NCBI GenBank assembly: GCA_017163975.1
Contig: JAFFSR010000244.1
Span: 12,649,501-12,713,500 of the forward strand
Origin: Anastatus disparis
Taxonomy: Eukaryota; Arthropoda; Insecta; Hymenoptera; Eupelmidae
Direction: 5' to 3'
DNA: 64,000 nucleotides
In this document: in pieces, positions 48,201-61,452 of the stretch
Position numbering within the stretch: position 1 is the first letter of the stretch
How the letters are laid out: every line of letters starts with the position of its first letter
The notes under the pieces: model-generated
The model's database searches: none
Seen by the model: the letters and a program-made list of their open reading frames with translations, nothing else
What the model was told of the DNA's origin: nothing
Program-made: the position numbers and the translations under genes

Positions 48201-50630
48201 CGAAGTTTAATGGAGTGCTTTACCCCTATTGTCGAAAAAGAAAGTTTGTTTTCTTTTTTTTTAAGAGTGATCGTTTAAATGGCGATTGTTATCCTGATGA
48301 AATGTTAAAGTTTATTGATCTTTAATTTCTTGATAACAAAGATTTTTTTTCTGATCATTATTAAAATTTTAATTGTTAGCTGAGATTTTAAATAAGGATT
48401 AATTATTCGGATAATATATTTATAATTTGTCATCAAAAGTATTACAGCAAAATACTTTCACTAAATTCTTAAAAGTAATCTTTTATAATTTAATTCTTTA
48501 ATAATTCAATTGTAAGATATTTTAGAAAATTTTTTAAAAATAGATATTTAAAATGTCTTTGTTTTGGGGATTTCCAAAAGATTGAAAAGTTAGTATTGGC
48601 TTATAATCTTAAAGAGAATAGAACTATATAGATACTTGTGAAAGTCTCCCATTTAAGGGGATAGGCTTACAATTTAGGCATATCCATTTACATTTCAATT
48701 TACTAAATTTGGATAAAATTTATAAAATGAAAGAGCAACACAAAAATATAGAAAATCTTTAAATAAAATTTAAAAAATCATAATGTTAATATTTGCTAAA
48801 AAATGAATTATCGCTTTGTTGTATTACTTGTTTATTCTGTTATTCTTTTTTGAAATTCCATTTGTAATAATTTAATATTATAGAGTTAACATGTTAATTT
48901 ATTTATTTTCCATTATTTATTTGCATTTATTCATTTTATTTATTTACAATTTTGTTTACATTAATTTATCTTATTTATCGACTGGATTTCTGAGAAATCA
49001 TAAACATGCAGGTATTTTTATTTGTTTTGAGTTAATAAAAATTTTTAGGTAACTTTAGGATAACGTTTTATCAACAACGCATCGAACGTGCTTTATATTT
49101 AATTGTTTATTCGCGTTATATTTATTTATAACGTATTTATTTTATTTTGCGATTACGATACATCACAACAATTCATATGTATTTTATTTGAGTTGTACAT
49201 TTATATTATTTCCTTTCATCTTGTTGATATATAACAGCTTCCTTTGAAGTATATTATTTAATTATTATGAAAAAAATCATAATTAGACTAATAAAAATTT
49301 GATATAAAAAAGGAACATTGATAAATAACGCACTTTTTTTAGAAATGTAATATTTAACGATAAGATAAAAATACCGCATACGTCGGAATTTTCGAACAAT
49401 TGGACAGTTATAAATTTTTATTAAAATTTAATTATTAATACTGTTTTACTTGTTGAAAATAAAAATATTATGATTAAACTACTTATTTTTATGAAATTGT
49501 ATGAGAACAAATTAATGGCTTTATGTAACTATCGAAAATTTTTGACACCATATTATTGATACGTTGAATGGCTTGCTATAAAATTTAAATTTTTAAAATT
49601 TACCAAAGTTCAAAATATTTAAAAAATTCTATCTTATCACAGATAAATTCATTAAATTATTAATATTGTGAGATTTGATGCTTTGAATATTCATTATAAT
49701 AAAAAATTAATTCTTATAAAAAATCAGTACAATTTCATGCAGACATTTCATTTATGGCATGTCATGTTTCAAGCCTCCACACACGATACAACCATAGACG
49801 TATATGTGAAAGCCGGTCAAGTGCGAAAAAGAGAAGGAGACAGAGAGAAATGAAAAGAGGAGAAAGGGAAAGAGAGAAAAAGGGTCGATGTTGGGAGAGT
49901 TTTTATACGCTTGCGTTCCACTCTGAGAGTTTCGAATACCTTCGGATGTTAGAGGATCATTGCTCGACGCATTCCGGGCGAGATTGAGCGCGTCCAAGCT
50001 TGAGATACTCTATATACTGAGAAATATTTTTTCGCTTTTTTTTATACATTAATATGAATGAACGATTGCTTAATTCATAAATGAATTTAAGTATTTTTCT
50101 CATAGATTAAGTGTTAATTTTAATGTTTCTGTTTTGTTTTTTTAAAGGAAATTCTATAATGTAATGTTTAAATATACAAATGTATTTTATTACATTAATA
50201 AATGACATTAAAATAATCAATTCCTATCAAGGTGTTTATTTAGTTTTCATAAACAATGTAATTTAAAAAAATATCTTGTATTATTGAAAAAAAATGTTTT
50301 TAATAAGAGTTAGTTTTGATTAAGATATCAAAAGAAAAACTTACTATTTAATCAAATTTCATCTCGTTTTTAAACAAAGGAGTTACAGTTTTTATTAGCA
50401 ACAAATATGGTCTGGATTTAAATTTTTTAGGAACTGTTTAGAGCAATCAATAGATTTTTGTTTTTATATTTTATAAGAGATTAGCTATAAAAAAACATTT
50501 TGATATGTAATTACAAATATAAGAATGATTAAATAAGGTCTTTGGCTTGAAAAAAATAGTTTAGTTAGCCAAAATATTTAGTTACCTCGCAATTAGTTGT
50601 CAAAATTAAATTATTCATTTGCAAAATCCA
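45215..50630. other. Gene-poor sequence with scattered GC-richer patches
   Basis: No gene can be supported. GC-richer patches lie at about 45450-45650 (GAGCGAGAGAGGGGGAGAGAAAGAG), 46550-46950, 47740-48200 and 49740-49990 (GA-rich, explaining the overlapping Lys/Arg/Glu-rich and Phe/Ser-rich ORFs). The 46.5-46.95 kb patch contains splice-like words, listed separately. The intervening DNA is A/T-rich, for example 48300-49730, where nothing is recognised. Confidence 0.5.
46510..46709 (+). other. Possible noncoding or short coding exon
   Basis: TTTTTCTATTCCAG ends at 46509 and has the shape of a splice acceptor. GCTAAAGGTACGT at about 46704-46714 fits a splice donor after AAAG. A second acceptor-like CCTCTAGTCCAG lies near 46621-46632. 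One frame is open from about 46551 through the donor to a TAA near 46768, giving about 70 codons with no Met and no recognisable motif. The strip is less AT-rich than its flanks. It could be an exon of a gene extending beyond the window, or chance. Confidence 0.18.
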
Positions 50631-50808
50631 AAATGTTCACTCAATAGAGCAATAGATTCGTAATTCATAACCCGCGTTTAAATTCTAAGCTTGTCCGAAT
50701 GATACAATCACCTCTGTATGTTACATGTAACTCGTTTACAATCACACTCGAAACCTCCGTCATTAATTGGCATCACAATGATAGCATAAGTACAGTGACG
50801 TTAAATAG
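50631..50808 (+). mobile_element. tRNA-derived SINE, copy 5, degraded
   Basis: A heavily diverged plus-strand copy. The head keeps TCACTCAATAGAGCAATAGATTCG in place of box A, and box B is eroded (GCGTTTAAATTCTAAGC). The body keeps CACCTCTGTATGTTACATGT and CACACTCG, and the tail has CCTCCGTCATTAATTGGCATCAC and GTGACGTTAAATAG. Loss of both box sequences means it cannot be transcribed by its own promoter. Its divergence shows that the family has been active over a long time, since copies 1 and 2 are much better preserved. Confidence 0.8.
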
Positions 50809-53671
50809 TACAAATTTAAAAAAAATACATGGTTAAATTTTGTTTTAATTATTGAAAAAACTTCTGGTTATGATACTTGGTGTTTCATAGATTATACATA
50901 AAAACCCAAATTTACCTAAACAACCCCACAATACCCTTTCCTTTTCTCATCAACCCTTAAAAAAATCTTTCCCTTCTTTATCTTCTCTAAAAAAAAAGAC
51001 AAAAAATAAAAGAGCCTAAAGAACCCTTGCTTTGCCGGGCTATACAAAATATTCGACGTTGGCGTATTGTATGTTAGCGCGAAACTTTGCCTTGGGGGTA
51101 TATGTATAAGAGAAGAAAAGCAAAAGTAGTAGCAAGTAGACGGATTGATTGACGCCCAAAGAAAGAGAGAGAGAAAATTTTCGTCCCGACGAACTTTCTC
51201 TATTACGGCCAATATGCACTGCTTTCGTTCAGAGGAAGGCGTTGAATACTTTTCTAAAGATTTTGTATATACGCGCAATTTCAAGTTTTAGTTACACCTC
51301 ATTGTCTTTTCATTTTTTTTAGGTTATTTAAGGTTCAATTTTTTGTATGAACTTGTATTTTTAATATATTTATCATTGATAGTGTTTTTTAATTTAAAAA
51401 GAAAGTGATTGATTTCATAGACTTTGAAAGTAATTTTTATAAAAATTATTGAATGATGTTTTATTTGAAATATTAATTTTAAAGGAAAATTTAATTTGAG
51501 ATTTGTTTTAAATGTAATTAAAAAATGAAAATATTTGATTTGTACTTTCTTATCTAATTGTTTTTTTTATGCTAAAAATTTAACTCTGGTTTAACAAATA
51601 TTCATTATTGATTTAATATTATAATATTAATGTTCAATCATAGAAAAAAGGTCATTAAAAAAATGGGAGAGACAAGTTGAAATACTATTAAATTTATATC
51701 TGTTCTGAACTAAAACCTCTTTGGCTTTACTATTCATCATAAACAATAACATCATTGAAAATTGAAAATTTCTCATAATTTATTCAATATTTTCGATAAT
51801 ATCCTTGACTTTTACGATTATGAACTCTTTGATTTTCTACATTTGCACATATATCGGTAAGCCCAGCAACATAAAGTTACTTTTTCTTTTAGCTTCCCTT
51901 TCTATTTCTCTCAGTTTCCGTTCAGAAGAGCGGAACGTTGAGCGAGAGAAAGAGAGAGCAACCGATTCCGAAGAAGCTTCGAACGAGTTAAATCGTCTCG
52001 ACCTTTATTGCCGTCTTAAAGCAGTTAAGTTAATCCGTAGAACGTTGCTATACACACTACTACGTTGCGCTTTCATCTCTTTCTATAGATAAAAGAGAAA
52101 GCGAGAAAGAAAGGATGGAAAGAATAAGGAAGGAAGGAAAGAGAGAGGGGAAATCGGATCGCTTTTTGGTGTATTTCGCCGAGAGACAAAAACATTAACA
52201 TAAATCAGGAAGAAGTCTGTCTATGTGTGTATGTATACCTATATACGTGTACGTGTATGTTAAGGGCTGAGAAAACTGGGAATGAGCGTTGATCGTAAGC
52301 TTGCTTTTCTTACTTCTTCTCCTATACCCTCCTTATCGTTTTCTCGCGCTTCTCTTTCTCTTTACACTTGCCGCCTTCGCTAAACTCTACCGGAGTTGGA
52401 TGTTTATACGATTCGCTTTAGTTTAGCGCTCCCCCTTCGTGCTTTTCTATCTCTTACTCTCTTTTTTTCTTTCTTTCTTCTTTCTCTCTTGTTTCTTATG
52501 TTATCTTACTCTTTCACTAATTCGGGAGCTTTTCTTTACTTTTTGATTTCATTCGAACTTTCTTATATTTATTCTTGAAATAGCTTTTCTTTTTATTTTT
52601 CCTATTTTTTTTTTTTGCTTTGTTTTTTTGATACACTAATAACATTACACGCTGTGTCGTGTGTCCAATTGTCTAATATTCTTACTTTATTATTCTTACT
52701 TGCCTTGCGGTTTTTCTTAACATCCTTACTCATTTATTAGTCTTTACATATAGGTATATATAAGTAACTTTCTCTTTTATTACTGATTATTTTTTTCTTT
52801 GTAATTCTCTTCTTGTATGCTCTTTCGTAGATTTTTCTTTGGTATATTTTATCTTCTCATTCATTATATATTTATTTCTATTGTTTTATTTGATTGACTT
52901 TATATGATTTTTTTATTTAATTTTTTTTTTGGAAATTTTTATGTTTTTATTTATTTTACTCATTTCTCATGATTTTTTTAAAAACTCTATTTTTCTATGT
53001 TTTAACTCTTTCTAAAAAAATATTTTGCAAATAGTTTATTTTTGAAATTTTCTTATTTTTCTTCTTTAATTGTTCGTTGTAGTCGCGCGTACTTAGCTTC
53101 TACAGTAATAAGAAAACGTCGAAAATTTGCGAGACGAAGAAACTGATGCCGCCGGGGTATTTCTCATTTTTCTACTTTCTTCTCTTTTCTCTACTACAAA
53201 CCAAGTGCTGATGTTGTTTTGCTCTTGTACGGCTAGGAAGATTTTAAGTTTTCTGGCGCTCGTTTAAGCAAAAACAATTAAGTTTTTAGTGTAATGAGAC
53301 GATGTTGTTTGCTCGTTTCGCGGATACAAGCAAGCTCCTCCACTCCTCAAAAGTCGTTAAACTTGTAAGTATAATTAATTATATAGTTTCCATGATAAAT
53401 GGAAATATATTTGCTAAATATAAATTCTTACATTACTTCTCTATGTTTTTAAATTGTCTTTAAATACAGTGTAACAAAAATATAGAAATATTGTTGTAAT
53501 ATTAACACAATATTCAGATGCGGTATTGCCCCAATATTAAGGTAATTTTTTCACATGTTATTTATACTTATATTTTTTGGTTAGCGAGTAAACTTTCTCT
53601 AAATATATGATCAATATTGCAAAAATATAATATGTGTTTGTAAAAACATTGATCTTTTATTTTTTTATTTT
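50809..53671. promoter_or_regulatory. GC-richer, purine/pyrimidine-biased region, possible regulatory DNA
   Basis: Patches at 50910-51290, 51790-52560 and 53090-53360 are less AT-rich. They have CpG words (GTAGTCGCGCGTAC, CGCCGGGG), GAAAGAAAGG runs (52090-52150) and long pyrimidine tracts (52300-52620). ORFs of 60-122 codons cross these tracts on both strands, the longest at 50916-51284 on the minus strand; none shows a domain. AT-rich sequence lies between the patches. Regulatory modules or untranslated exons are possible but unproven. Confidence 0.3.
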
Positions 53672-53866
53672 TAATTATTTAACGTCGCTATATTTATACT
53701 ACCATTACGATGTCTAGCGACGAAGGTTTCTCAGTATGTTTTTGAACAAAGCATATGTATTATATACAGTGATGCTTATATCAATCGGTCACCGCAAGCG
53801 AGATTCGAACTCGAGTCCTCGAGATAATGAATCCATCACTCTACCGAGTGAGCTATCGAGACCTCT
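53672..53866 (-). mobile_element. tRNA-derived SINE, copy 6
   Basis: Minus-strand copy, tail at the left (TTATTTAACGTCGCTATATTTATACTACC) and head at the right (GAGATTCGAACTCG for box B; CTCTACCGAGTGAGCTATCGAGACC for box A, on the plus strand). It is moderately diverged, with the GCTAATTAGC word reduced to a deletion (GATGTCTAGCGACG). Flanks AAAACATTGATCTTTT and AAAGTCATTAGCTTTT resemble each other and may be a decayed target-site duplication. An ORF at 53736-53921 across the head is spurious. Confidence 0.87.
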
Positions 53867-56554
53867 AAAGTCATTAGCTTTTGAAAACATTTTCAACGAA
53901 ATAATGCTTAATTTCTGGTGAAAAATCAAGTCAAAATCAGCTGAATTATTGTACTTAATTTTTGGTCAAATTCCTATTAAAAATATTATTTAACATTTTT
54001 TGGTTATACTATTATTCTAACCATACTTTTAAAAATCCAATTAAATCACAATAACACTTTTCTTTCCCTAACAGCAAAGAGAATCAAGCGAAAATAATTC
54101 ATCGCTCGTAAAATCCAACCACCAAAGTTAAAACCTACCAAAGAAAGAGAAACTTGAAAAAAAAAGAGAAGAAAAAAAATTCCAAAAGAAAATCGAGGCT
54201 GAAGTAAAACGTCACAAATATATATCTATATAAAATCAATGCACATATCAGCACCTCGGAAGTGGCAAGTACCACTTAGCCATTTCTCCCTTTTCTCTGT
54301 ACAACTCTTTCGCTTTTAGCTCTTTCTGACCAGTTACTCTAAAGTCCCTCTTTCAATTTTGCCATGAAATTCCGTAGCCTCGATAAATAATGCATCTCGT
54401 GTTTGCGGCCGGTAAAAGGGTCTCCAGTCCTTAAATGGAGGACTAAATTTTCCAGGGAGACAGGGGAGTAGGAAAGTGGAGAGGAGAGAAAAAAAAACTT
54501 TTTTAAAAGTCAAGGAAAGAGTAAAGAGAACTCATTGATTGACAAAACGAAGGATTTTTCTGGTAAAATTTTTATAAAGTCGAAGGATTGACACTTCTTT
54601 TTTTTATTTCTTTGCTTTAAAGTGATTGATTTCACGACGTGTGCTGAAGATTTTTCTTTTCTTTTTTTTTTAAATTTTCGTTTAATGACGAAGGTTTTAA
54701 TTTATGTAAGAAGGTTTAAATAAAAGTGTAAGAGCTTAAACGTGTTAATTTAAAGGAAAAGTCAATTCATTTCGTAAGTTGAGAGGTAACCCGTATCTAA
54801 CTTTTTCAACGTTGATTTTGGGATGTATAAAATATAAATTAATTCCTGGATAAAAATTGATTGCTTTTAAGACAATGATATGAGAAAGAATTGATTTACT
54901 TTCTTTCCCGATCAATATTGTTTAATATTTAAATTATAAAATATTAAAATTGTCACTTTAAGAATAATAAATAATAATAATTTTTAACAAAAATTAAAAA
55001 ATTTTTTTTTTAAATAAATAAATTTTTAATTAATTATAACAGCATATTTTTATAAATAGTCTATTTTTTAAATAAAAAATAAAAAAAAAATTATAAATCA
55101 TTTGAATGTTTCAGAAAAAGATTACAAAGCTTTCCGATTACTAAAGTATCCTCTGTACCAAGAATATCTTTTCTAAATACAATTACGAAGAGTATCTTCA
55201 TTGAGAAAATCTTTATTCAGGGTCATTCATAACGTCTTATTAATTTATAGAAAACAAGTTATTTCTTTCCCTGACAAAGCAACAAATAATAAAGAAAACC
55301 GAATGAAAACCATCCCGTCCGATTGGATAAATTTGTAAAGAGCTCGTAGACAATAAGTCTTTTGCTTGTTATACCGTTGTAAAAGAAGATATACATTATA
55401 CATAAGCTAAGAAAAGCAATTTTATTTCCTTCCTGTGTACAATAAAAAACAAAGATATGATTATGTATTACATCAGCTTTGCTGTTTATGAAAATAAAAT
55501 ATAATTTTCGTCAAATAAACGTAATTATGAAATGAGTCATTAATTATTTGAATGAATTCTTTTTGCACTTATTTTACGTAACATTTATACTAATGCCAAT
55601 TTTATTTTTACAAATATTACCATTCTAAATGGGACGAATCAATAAACTATTGTAGATTAAGTAAAAACAAATATACAAGAAAATTTGTGTACTTTAAGAT
55701 AGCGGAAATAACGAACCATCAGTATGTCAAGTAATGCAGAAAATTGTAAACAATGACGTGATCGCTATTTGATATTGCGTTATACTTTAAATAAACAATT
55801 TTCATTATTTCGTTAGATGATAGTTTCGTACTAGTTTAAACCCAACCTCGAAGTATTAAAGTATCACTAAAAATTAATTATATTTTATTATTTTTCATTT
55901 TAATCTTTTTGATATAACATAATTTAATGTAATAATATATGAATAAAATTGAGCGGAAGAAAAAGGAATAAAAACAATTTTCCAAAGTAACAATAGCATA
56001 TAATAAAGGAAGTTCGTATTGTCTACGAAATTTAACGGGCAGATCAGTTATCTGGAGAGTCAATTATAGAAAAGCACAGCCGTGCGCGCTCACTTCAAGA
56101 CATTGGCATTATAAGATAATTTCATTTATTTCGCGAATTTACTATGCCTCGGTATTTTACTGCTCTTCTACCAATTCAATATTTTCTTATTCTTCTTCCT
56201 TAAAGAGCTTTGTAAACCGTTCGATCGTTAAATTCTCATTAAAAAGCTAATATAATCGAGATATATATGTTATCAATGTTATCTTTATTAAAATGTAATA
56301 ATGTTTCTTTAAGAACAAAATTACTATGAAATTAATAAGCAGAAAAGTTAAATGTTTAATCTTATATAAAAAGATTTTTTAATATAATTATCATCAATCA
56401 CAAAGCTATTGATATGAAAATAAAATTTAACTAATAATGAATACACAACTCAATTATTAGTGAAACATATATCATATTAGATGTAGACATTGGCGTTGTA
56501 AAAACTTATAAAGAAAAATAAAAAGTTCGATTATCAAATCATTTTCCTTATATA
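53867..56554. other. Gene-poor AT-rich sequence with one GC-richer patch
   Basis: No gene is recognised. A patch at about 54230-54480 has CACCTCGGAAGTGGC, GTTTGCGGCCGG and CCAGTCC words, followed by GGGAGACAGGGG-like purine sequence. It is a candidate regulatory strip or exon, with nothing to decide it. The rest is A/T-rich. Confidence 0.5.
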
Positions 56555-56691
56555 AGGTAAATGTCCTAATTCATAACTACCTTAAGAATGATATCATTCA
56601 AAAGATAGCTACGGGTAAAATCGAAAATTAACATGGCTATCTATTGGGTATTTCAATGTCTTAAGGTGGTCATGGATCGGGACATTTACCT
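56555..56691. mobile_element. Short hairpin MITE, 137 bp
   Basis: Arms of 32 bases (56555-56586, starting AGGTAAATGTCC and ending CTTAAG; 56660-56691, starting CTTAAGG and ending GGACATTTACCT reversed) pair with about five mismatches. Inner parts also pair partly (AAGATAGCT with GGCTATCT), so almost the whole unit folds. There is no ORF and no clear flanking duplication. It is a typical miniature inverted-repeat element of unknown family. Confidence 0.75.
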
Positions 56692-59449
56692 CAACATATT
56701 TTAAAAATGATTAGATACTTCTACAAAAGATATGCTGATATAAGTTATGATAGAGTTGTTCGTTCATTGTCAATTGTTTTTTTTTAAATACAGTTTATAT
56801 ACGTGTATTATAAAAGCGCTGGTGAATTGGTAAATAATATATCAATCGAGTTTACGTAATTGCGTGAAATTGATGGGGTGAAATCAATGAGCGGATGCTT
56901 CTCGTGCTTGTATAATTCATTGGCATCGAAAGAGCTTGTAGAAACATTAAAAAAAAAAGCTTACCCTATTTAGAGCAGCCGATTGATTTATTCATTGGAT
57001 TTTGTTTATTGAAGAAGGCTTACCTACGAACAGACGAAGATTCGGGTGAAAAAGTATTAAATTGTGTTAGGCGAAAAATAAGCTAAGAATAATGTTTATG
57101 TATCATTTTTATTTATAATTTTACAAGAAAAATACTATAAATATATTTCAGCATGTATTTATGCTCGCAAGCTCGTGCGATATTAAACTTATTCTACTTA
57201 ATAAATATAAACATACGTCTATTCTATAAGTTGTATAAATAAATTATAGCTGAAGCGTATAATAAAAGTGCAAACCTTTTATTTATTTTACCTTAGATCA
57301 TCTAGCCTCATTCTATTTAATGTTTGCAATAATGTCTAGAAGAATAAAATAAATTAATAAATAAATCAAGTTTACCGCGCGCTCAGAAATGTTAACTCAG
57401 ATGCATAAAATTGATTTAGTAGTATGGTAAAGTGAAACGTAAATATCTTTTCGTTTTCATGAAAAAATTTTTTGCAACGAAACAAGAACATCTTAAAAAA
57501 TTTAATAACGTGAAAACCATTTGAATTTTAATTATATTTAGCTATATAAATCTTGATTGATTTAAATCAATTTAGTTTTAAAAATTATAAAAATTCTATT
57601 TAAATGGAATAGAATCATTTTGCTTAAAAAAAAAATGTTAAATATAACATTCTAAACTTGGATATGCATAAAGTTTTGAATAAATTACGTAAAAAGAAAG
57701 GCGAGCTCGTTTAAAAGCTATTAATCATTGGCGATCAATAAGCTTGCTTATTTATTGATGAAGGTACAACCGTGCTCTTTCAATTGATGAAGAAAGACAG
57801 AGAATTTTCCTATTAACACGATCAATCAAAGTTTATTTTCATTCTTTTTTTTCTTTATCTTTTAAAATTTTTGGTTTAGAATTTCTTGCTAATTCAGCAA
57901 GGATACTTGAAAGAAATTATTCAATATACAAATTTAGAGATGTTAACGGAATACTGCTGATAAAAATGTAATGTTTTATTTTTGCTTTAAATTTACATAA
58001 TATCTTTAATTATTAGTATAGCTTTATGTATATAAATTTTTTATTTTTATAAAAACTTTGAATGAGCTTACTTCGTAAATGAAAAGCTTTTTAGAATTAA
58101 AATTAGCTATTGGGTATAAATTAACTATAATCTATGTCATTGAATTATAGTCATAATCCAATCCAAATTTAATCTAAAAATGGTCTGTTTCTGTTACAGA
58201 TCATGAACTAATGAAAAAAGATAGTGAAGCTTTCAAGTACTTTATCAAAATTTCTGATTAGTGTTATGTACATAAATTAATTAAAATTTATTGCGTTATC
58301 AATAGATATTTCATGTTTAATTTACAGCAAATAAAGTTTAATGGTAAAAAAAATAAAAAGACAATAATAAACTTAATAAATATGCAAGTTAAAAATTCAT
58401 TTATAGTGTATATTGTGCTTTTAAAATATAAATTCATCATAATTAAATATTTTCCGTTAAAATATCAAGTAAAAAATGTCAAGATATGAAATATATATTT
58501 ATTTACACACTTGTATTTATTTTTGATAATATTAAGTTTATTATTAATATATAAATATCAAAATCAATATAATTCATATAATAAATCTAACCTTTTAAAA
58601 TTTTAAACAAAGAAAAATTGGTGCACACAATTGCAACATTTAATTATTGTCAGCAACATGACTATTAAAAGCAACAGTATGAGTGCGATCTTTTAACTAT
58701 ATAACTGTCACAACTAACATATAAATATATTATAACTGTAACTATCACAATATGATGGATGTTAAAAAATACTCATTAGTTATTTAACCTCGAAATGCAA
58801 GCAAAAAACTATTATATGTATATAACAGAGGGCTTCAATAATCAATTTGAGATCAATATGTTTAGAAACGTTATTTTAATTATGATTTAAACAATAAATC
58901 CAGAGATCTTGTGAATATTTCATCTGATTGACACATATATAGATTAAAACTATAATAAGCTTTAAATTTTAGATTCAGATATTTTAATTAATAGAATGGA
59001 CATAATTGCGATAAAAACTCCTGAATTTATTAACAAAATTAAATTAAAAATAATTTCAAAGGTGGTTTGAAAAAATTATATAAATTTTAATTTATAAAAT
59101 TCAATATTTCCATTAGAAACCTTAATTGAATTTTCACTTACATGAAAAACTTTTTGAACAGCTAAAAACTTAGAAACAAATATCTCGTTACCGCAAAATA
59201 ATTTTATAAGATCTACTTATTATTTTCATGCTCAAAGTACTCTCGTTAAAATAAAATAATCTTATAAAATTAATAACAATCAAACTCCGAACCAGACCAT
59301 CCTACAATTATATTAATAGGTATACATGTCAATTAAAAAAGCTTTCCTCTACAAACTTTCGTATCCACTACAAAATACAATAATATCTATAATTCAACCT
59401 TAATCACAATTAAACGAGATTTTCTAAAATAAAAAAAAAAAAATACTAA
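56692..59449. other. Gene-poor AT-rich sequence
   Basis: No coding region, RNA gene or repeat structure is supported in this stretch. Slightly less biased words occur near 57360-57400 (TACCGCGCGCTCAG) and 57160-57180. There are no ORFs above 60 codons, as expected for noncoding AT-rich DNA. Confidence 0.6.
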
Positions 59450-61215
59450 AGAGACAGACAGAGAGGAATCATCGAGTGCAACATTTGGTTTCGATGTATA
59501 TCCGTATGTATATGCACTTGTCGATATAATCGGGGTCCAGTAACATTTGATTTTCTTTTTTTTTTTATTATTTCAACTCTTATGAAGAAGAAGGGGATAT
59601 TCATTTAATCTCTTTAGCGACAAAAATAATTACAATCGGTCGACTAGCACGTGTGTATCTCATTCAATAGCATATTTCCCCTCTTCTTCTTTTTTTTTAT
59701 AACACGGGACACATATATACGTATCCACTTCACGTATATATTCGTATGGTTCAATGGTCGCGCACAAAATCCTAGCCGTCATTATTATATCTTTTATTTT
59801 TTTGTATGTTACGATTACAGGGAGACAGAGAGAGAGATTCAGTAACGATATGTTATGCACGAGCGCATGTGAAGATTTCGCGAATAAAGATGAAATAGAA
59901 GAAGTAATAACGAAAACGAATGATGTGTATATGTAGAAATTAATGAGTGAAAAATGAAAAGTTTTAAATCACTGTTTGGTATGTATGTATAGGTATTTTA
60001 GGAGAGTATCGTTTGAGAAAATTTTTTGTTTTTAAATAAGAAATTTATCAATTCAAGGAATTTAAAGATAAAGAACACGCACTTGTATGTGTACGATTGT
60101 GTGTTTACGGCCGTATGTATAGACATACACGAGCATGTGTATGTATGTGTAGGTACATCAATCTGAATCTATATGTGTATACATAGGCATACTATATGCC
60201 TTGTCATTTGCCTGTATTTAAAGATGTTGAATTAAAATGATAATAATTATAAGATTTAAATGAAAAAAATGCAATGATCATAATAAATATATAAAAATAA
60301 ACGCTATAGAGAATATTACTAAGGAAGCCATCAGTAATTTATTACATCGTACTACATTTAGAAATTTAGCGAATAAATTTTGTTCATTATGCATAAATTC
60401 AACCCATATGGTATTAGAATTTGTCATGAATATTGCTAAATTCGGAATTTTCACATACATCAATACAATATTTCCGTTTCAAGAAATTCAACTTACAGGA
60501 CATTTAAGGATTAAATAAATAAACATATCGGTTAATATAATATAATTCATGTACTTCATTAAGATATGAATGCGTTCGTAAGAAATTTAACGGATAGCTT
60601 CTATTTCCATAAGTGAATCGTAATTTATTATTAGCTGCGTCAATAAATATGAAATGTACTTTATTTCAATATAGATCAATAATTTCTTTATCATACCCTT
60701 TATTATTATGTACAAGAAAATAAATAATTTACTCGTATGAATGAATTGACTTGCGATTTATTTATATTACAAAAGTTGTATATCATTTTTTATTCATTCA
60801 TAACTTGTAATAAAAAATTGATGTTTTTTTAGATGAAACTTAATGTATATATTTTATGAATACAAAAATTTTCCAAGTAAAGCTTAAAATTAATTTCTCT
60901 ATATAAAATTAATATGAACATTCGTATCTTGAGAATATTGCGAGACTATAATATAATAGTCTACAAAATATACAAATGCTGTCGGAAACTTGAGATATTG
61001 TAAAGAAACATACAGGAAGACGCGGAACAATTGACTAACTGCGAAACAGGCCTCTATCGAAAACTATTGGCTAAGGTATGTCACATAACCTCAGAAATGT
61101 CAGTGTATAACCTTTTGTCTCTCTTATACAATTCGCTCGATATCTAAATTTATTCAAACTGACCTATTAGATGTGTATATGTAATATTACATTCATGTGT
61201 TGTATTTTATATTAT
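59450..61215. other. Mixed region with a GC-richer patch at its left
   Basis: At 59450-60200 the sequence is less AT-rich, with GT- and TATG-rich alternating runs (TATGTATGTATAGG, GTGTATGTATGTGTAGG) typical of low-complexity intergenic DNA, and overlapping 60-66-codon ORFs on both strands that lack motifs. From 60200 the DNA is again A/T-rich. No gene is supported. Confidence 0.5.
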
Positions 61216-61244
61216 CATGAAAATGTATTTAATACATTTTCATG
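61216..61244. repeat. Perfect 29-base palindrome
   Basis: CATGAAAATGTATT, a single T, and its exact complement AATACATTTTCATG. It may be a small fold-back relic or a chance palindrome in AT-rich DNA; its perfection over 14-base arms favours the former. Confidence 0.8.
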
Positions 61245-61313
61245 TTTGGTCTGTCAATATTAAAAAAAATTTTTTTCTTATATTCTTAAAGGTATATCTT
61301 AAAGAATAGTTAT

Positions 61314-61452
61314 GAAAATTTCAAAACGATTCACCATTTCTAAATCGAGATATGGAACTATGAAATTGACATTTTAAAAGAATTCACGTTTTTACTGAAA
61401 TTTAGAAGTTCTATATCTTAATTTAGAAATACTGAATCGTTTTAAAAATTTC
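61314..61452. repeat. Inverted repeat with 46-base arms
   Basis: The left arm (61314-61359, starting GAAAATTTCAAAACGATTC) pairs with the right arm (61407-61452, ending GAATCGTTTTAAAAATTTC) with about eight differences, around a 47-base centre. There is no ORF. It is probably another fold-back element, less well preserved than those at 13327 and 18885. It lies 70 bases from the palindrome at 61216, so both may belong to one element. Confidence 0.7.

Noticed and set aside
50916..51284. 122-codon minus-strand ORF
   Set aside because: No motif, Lys/Phe/Ser-biased composition, overlaps a GC-richer strip without splice or start context; cannot be told from chance.
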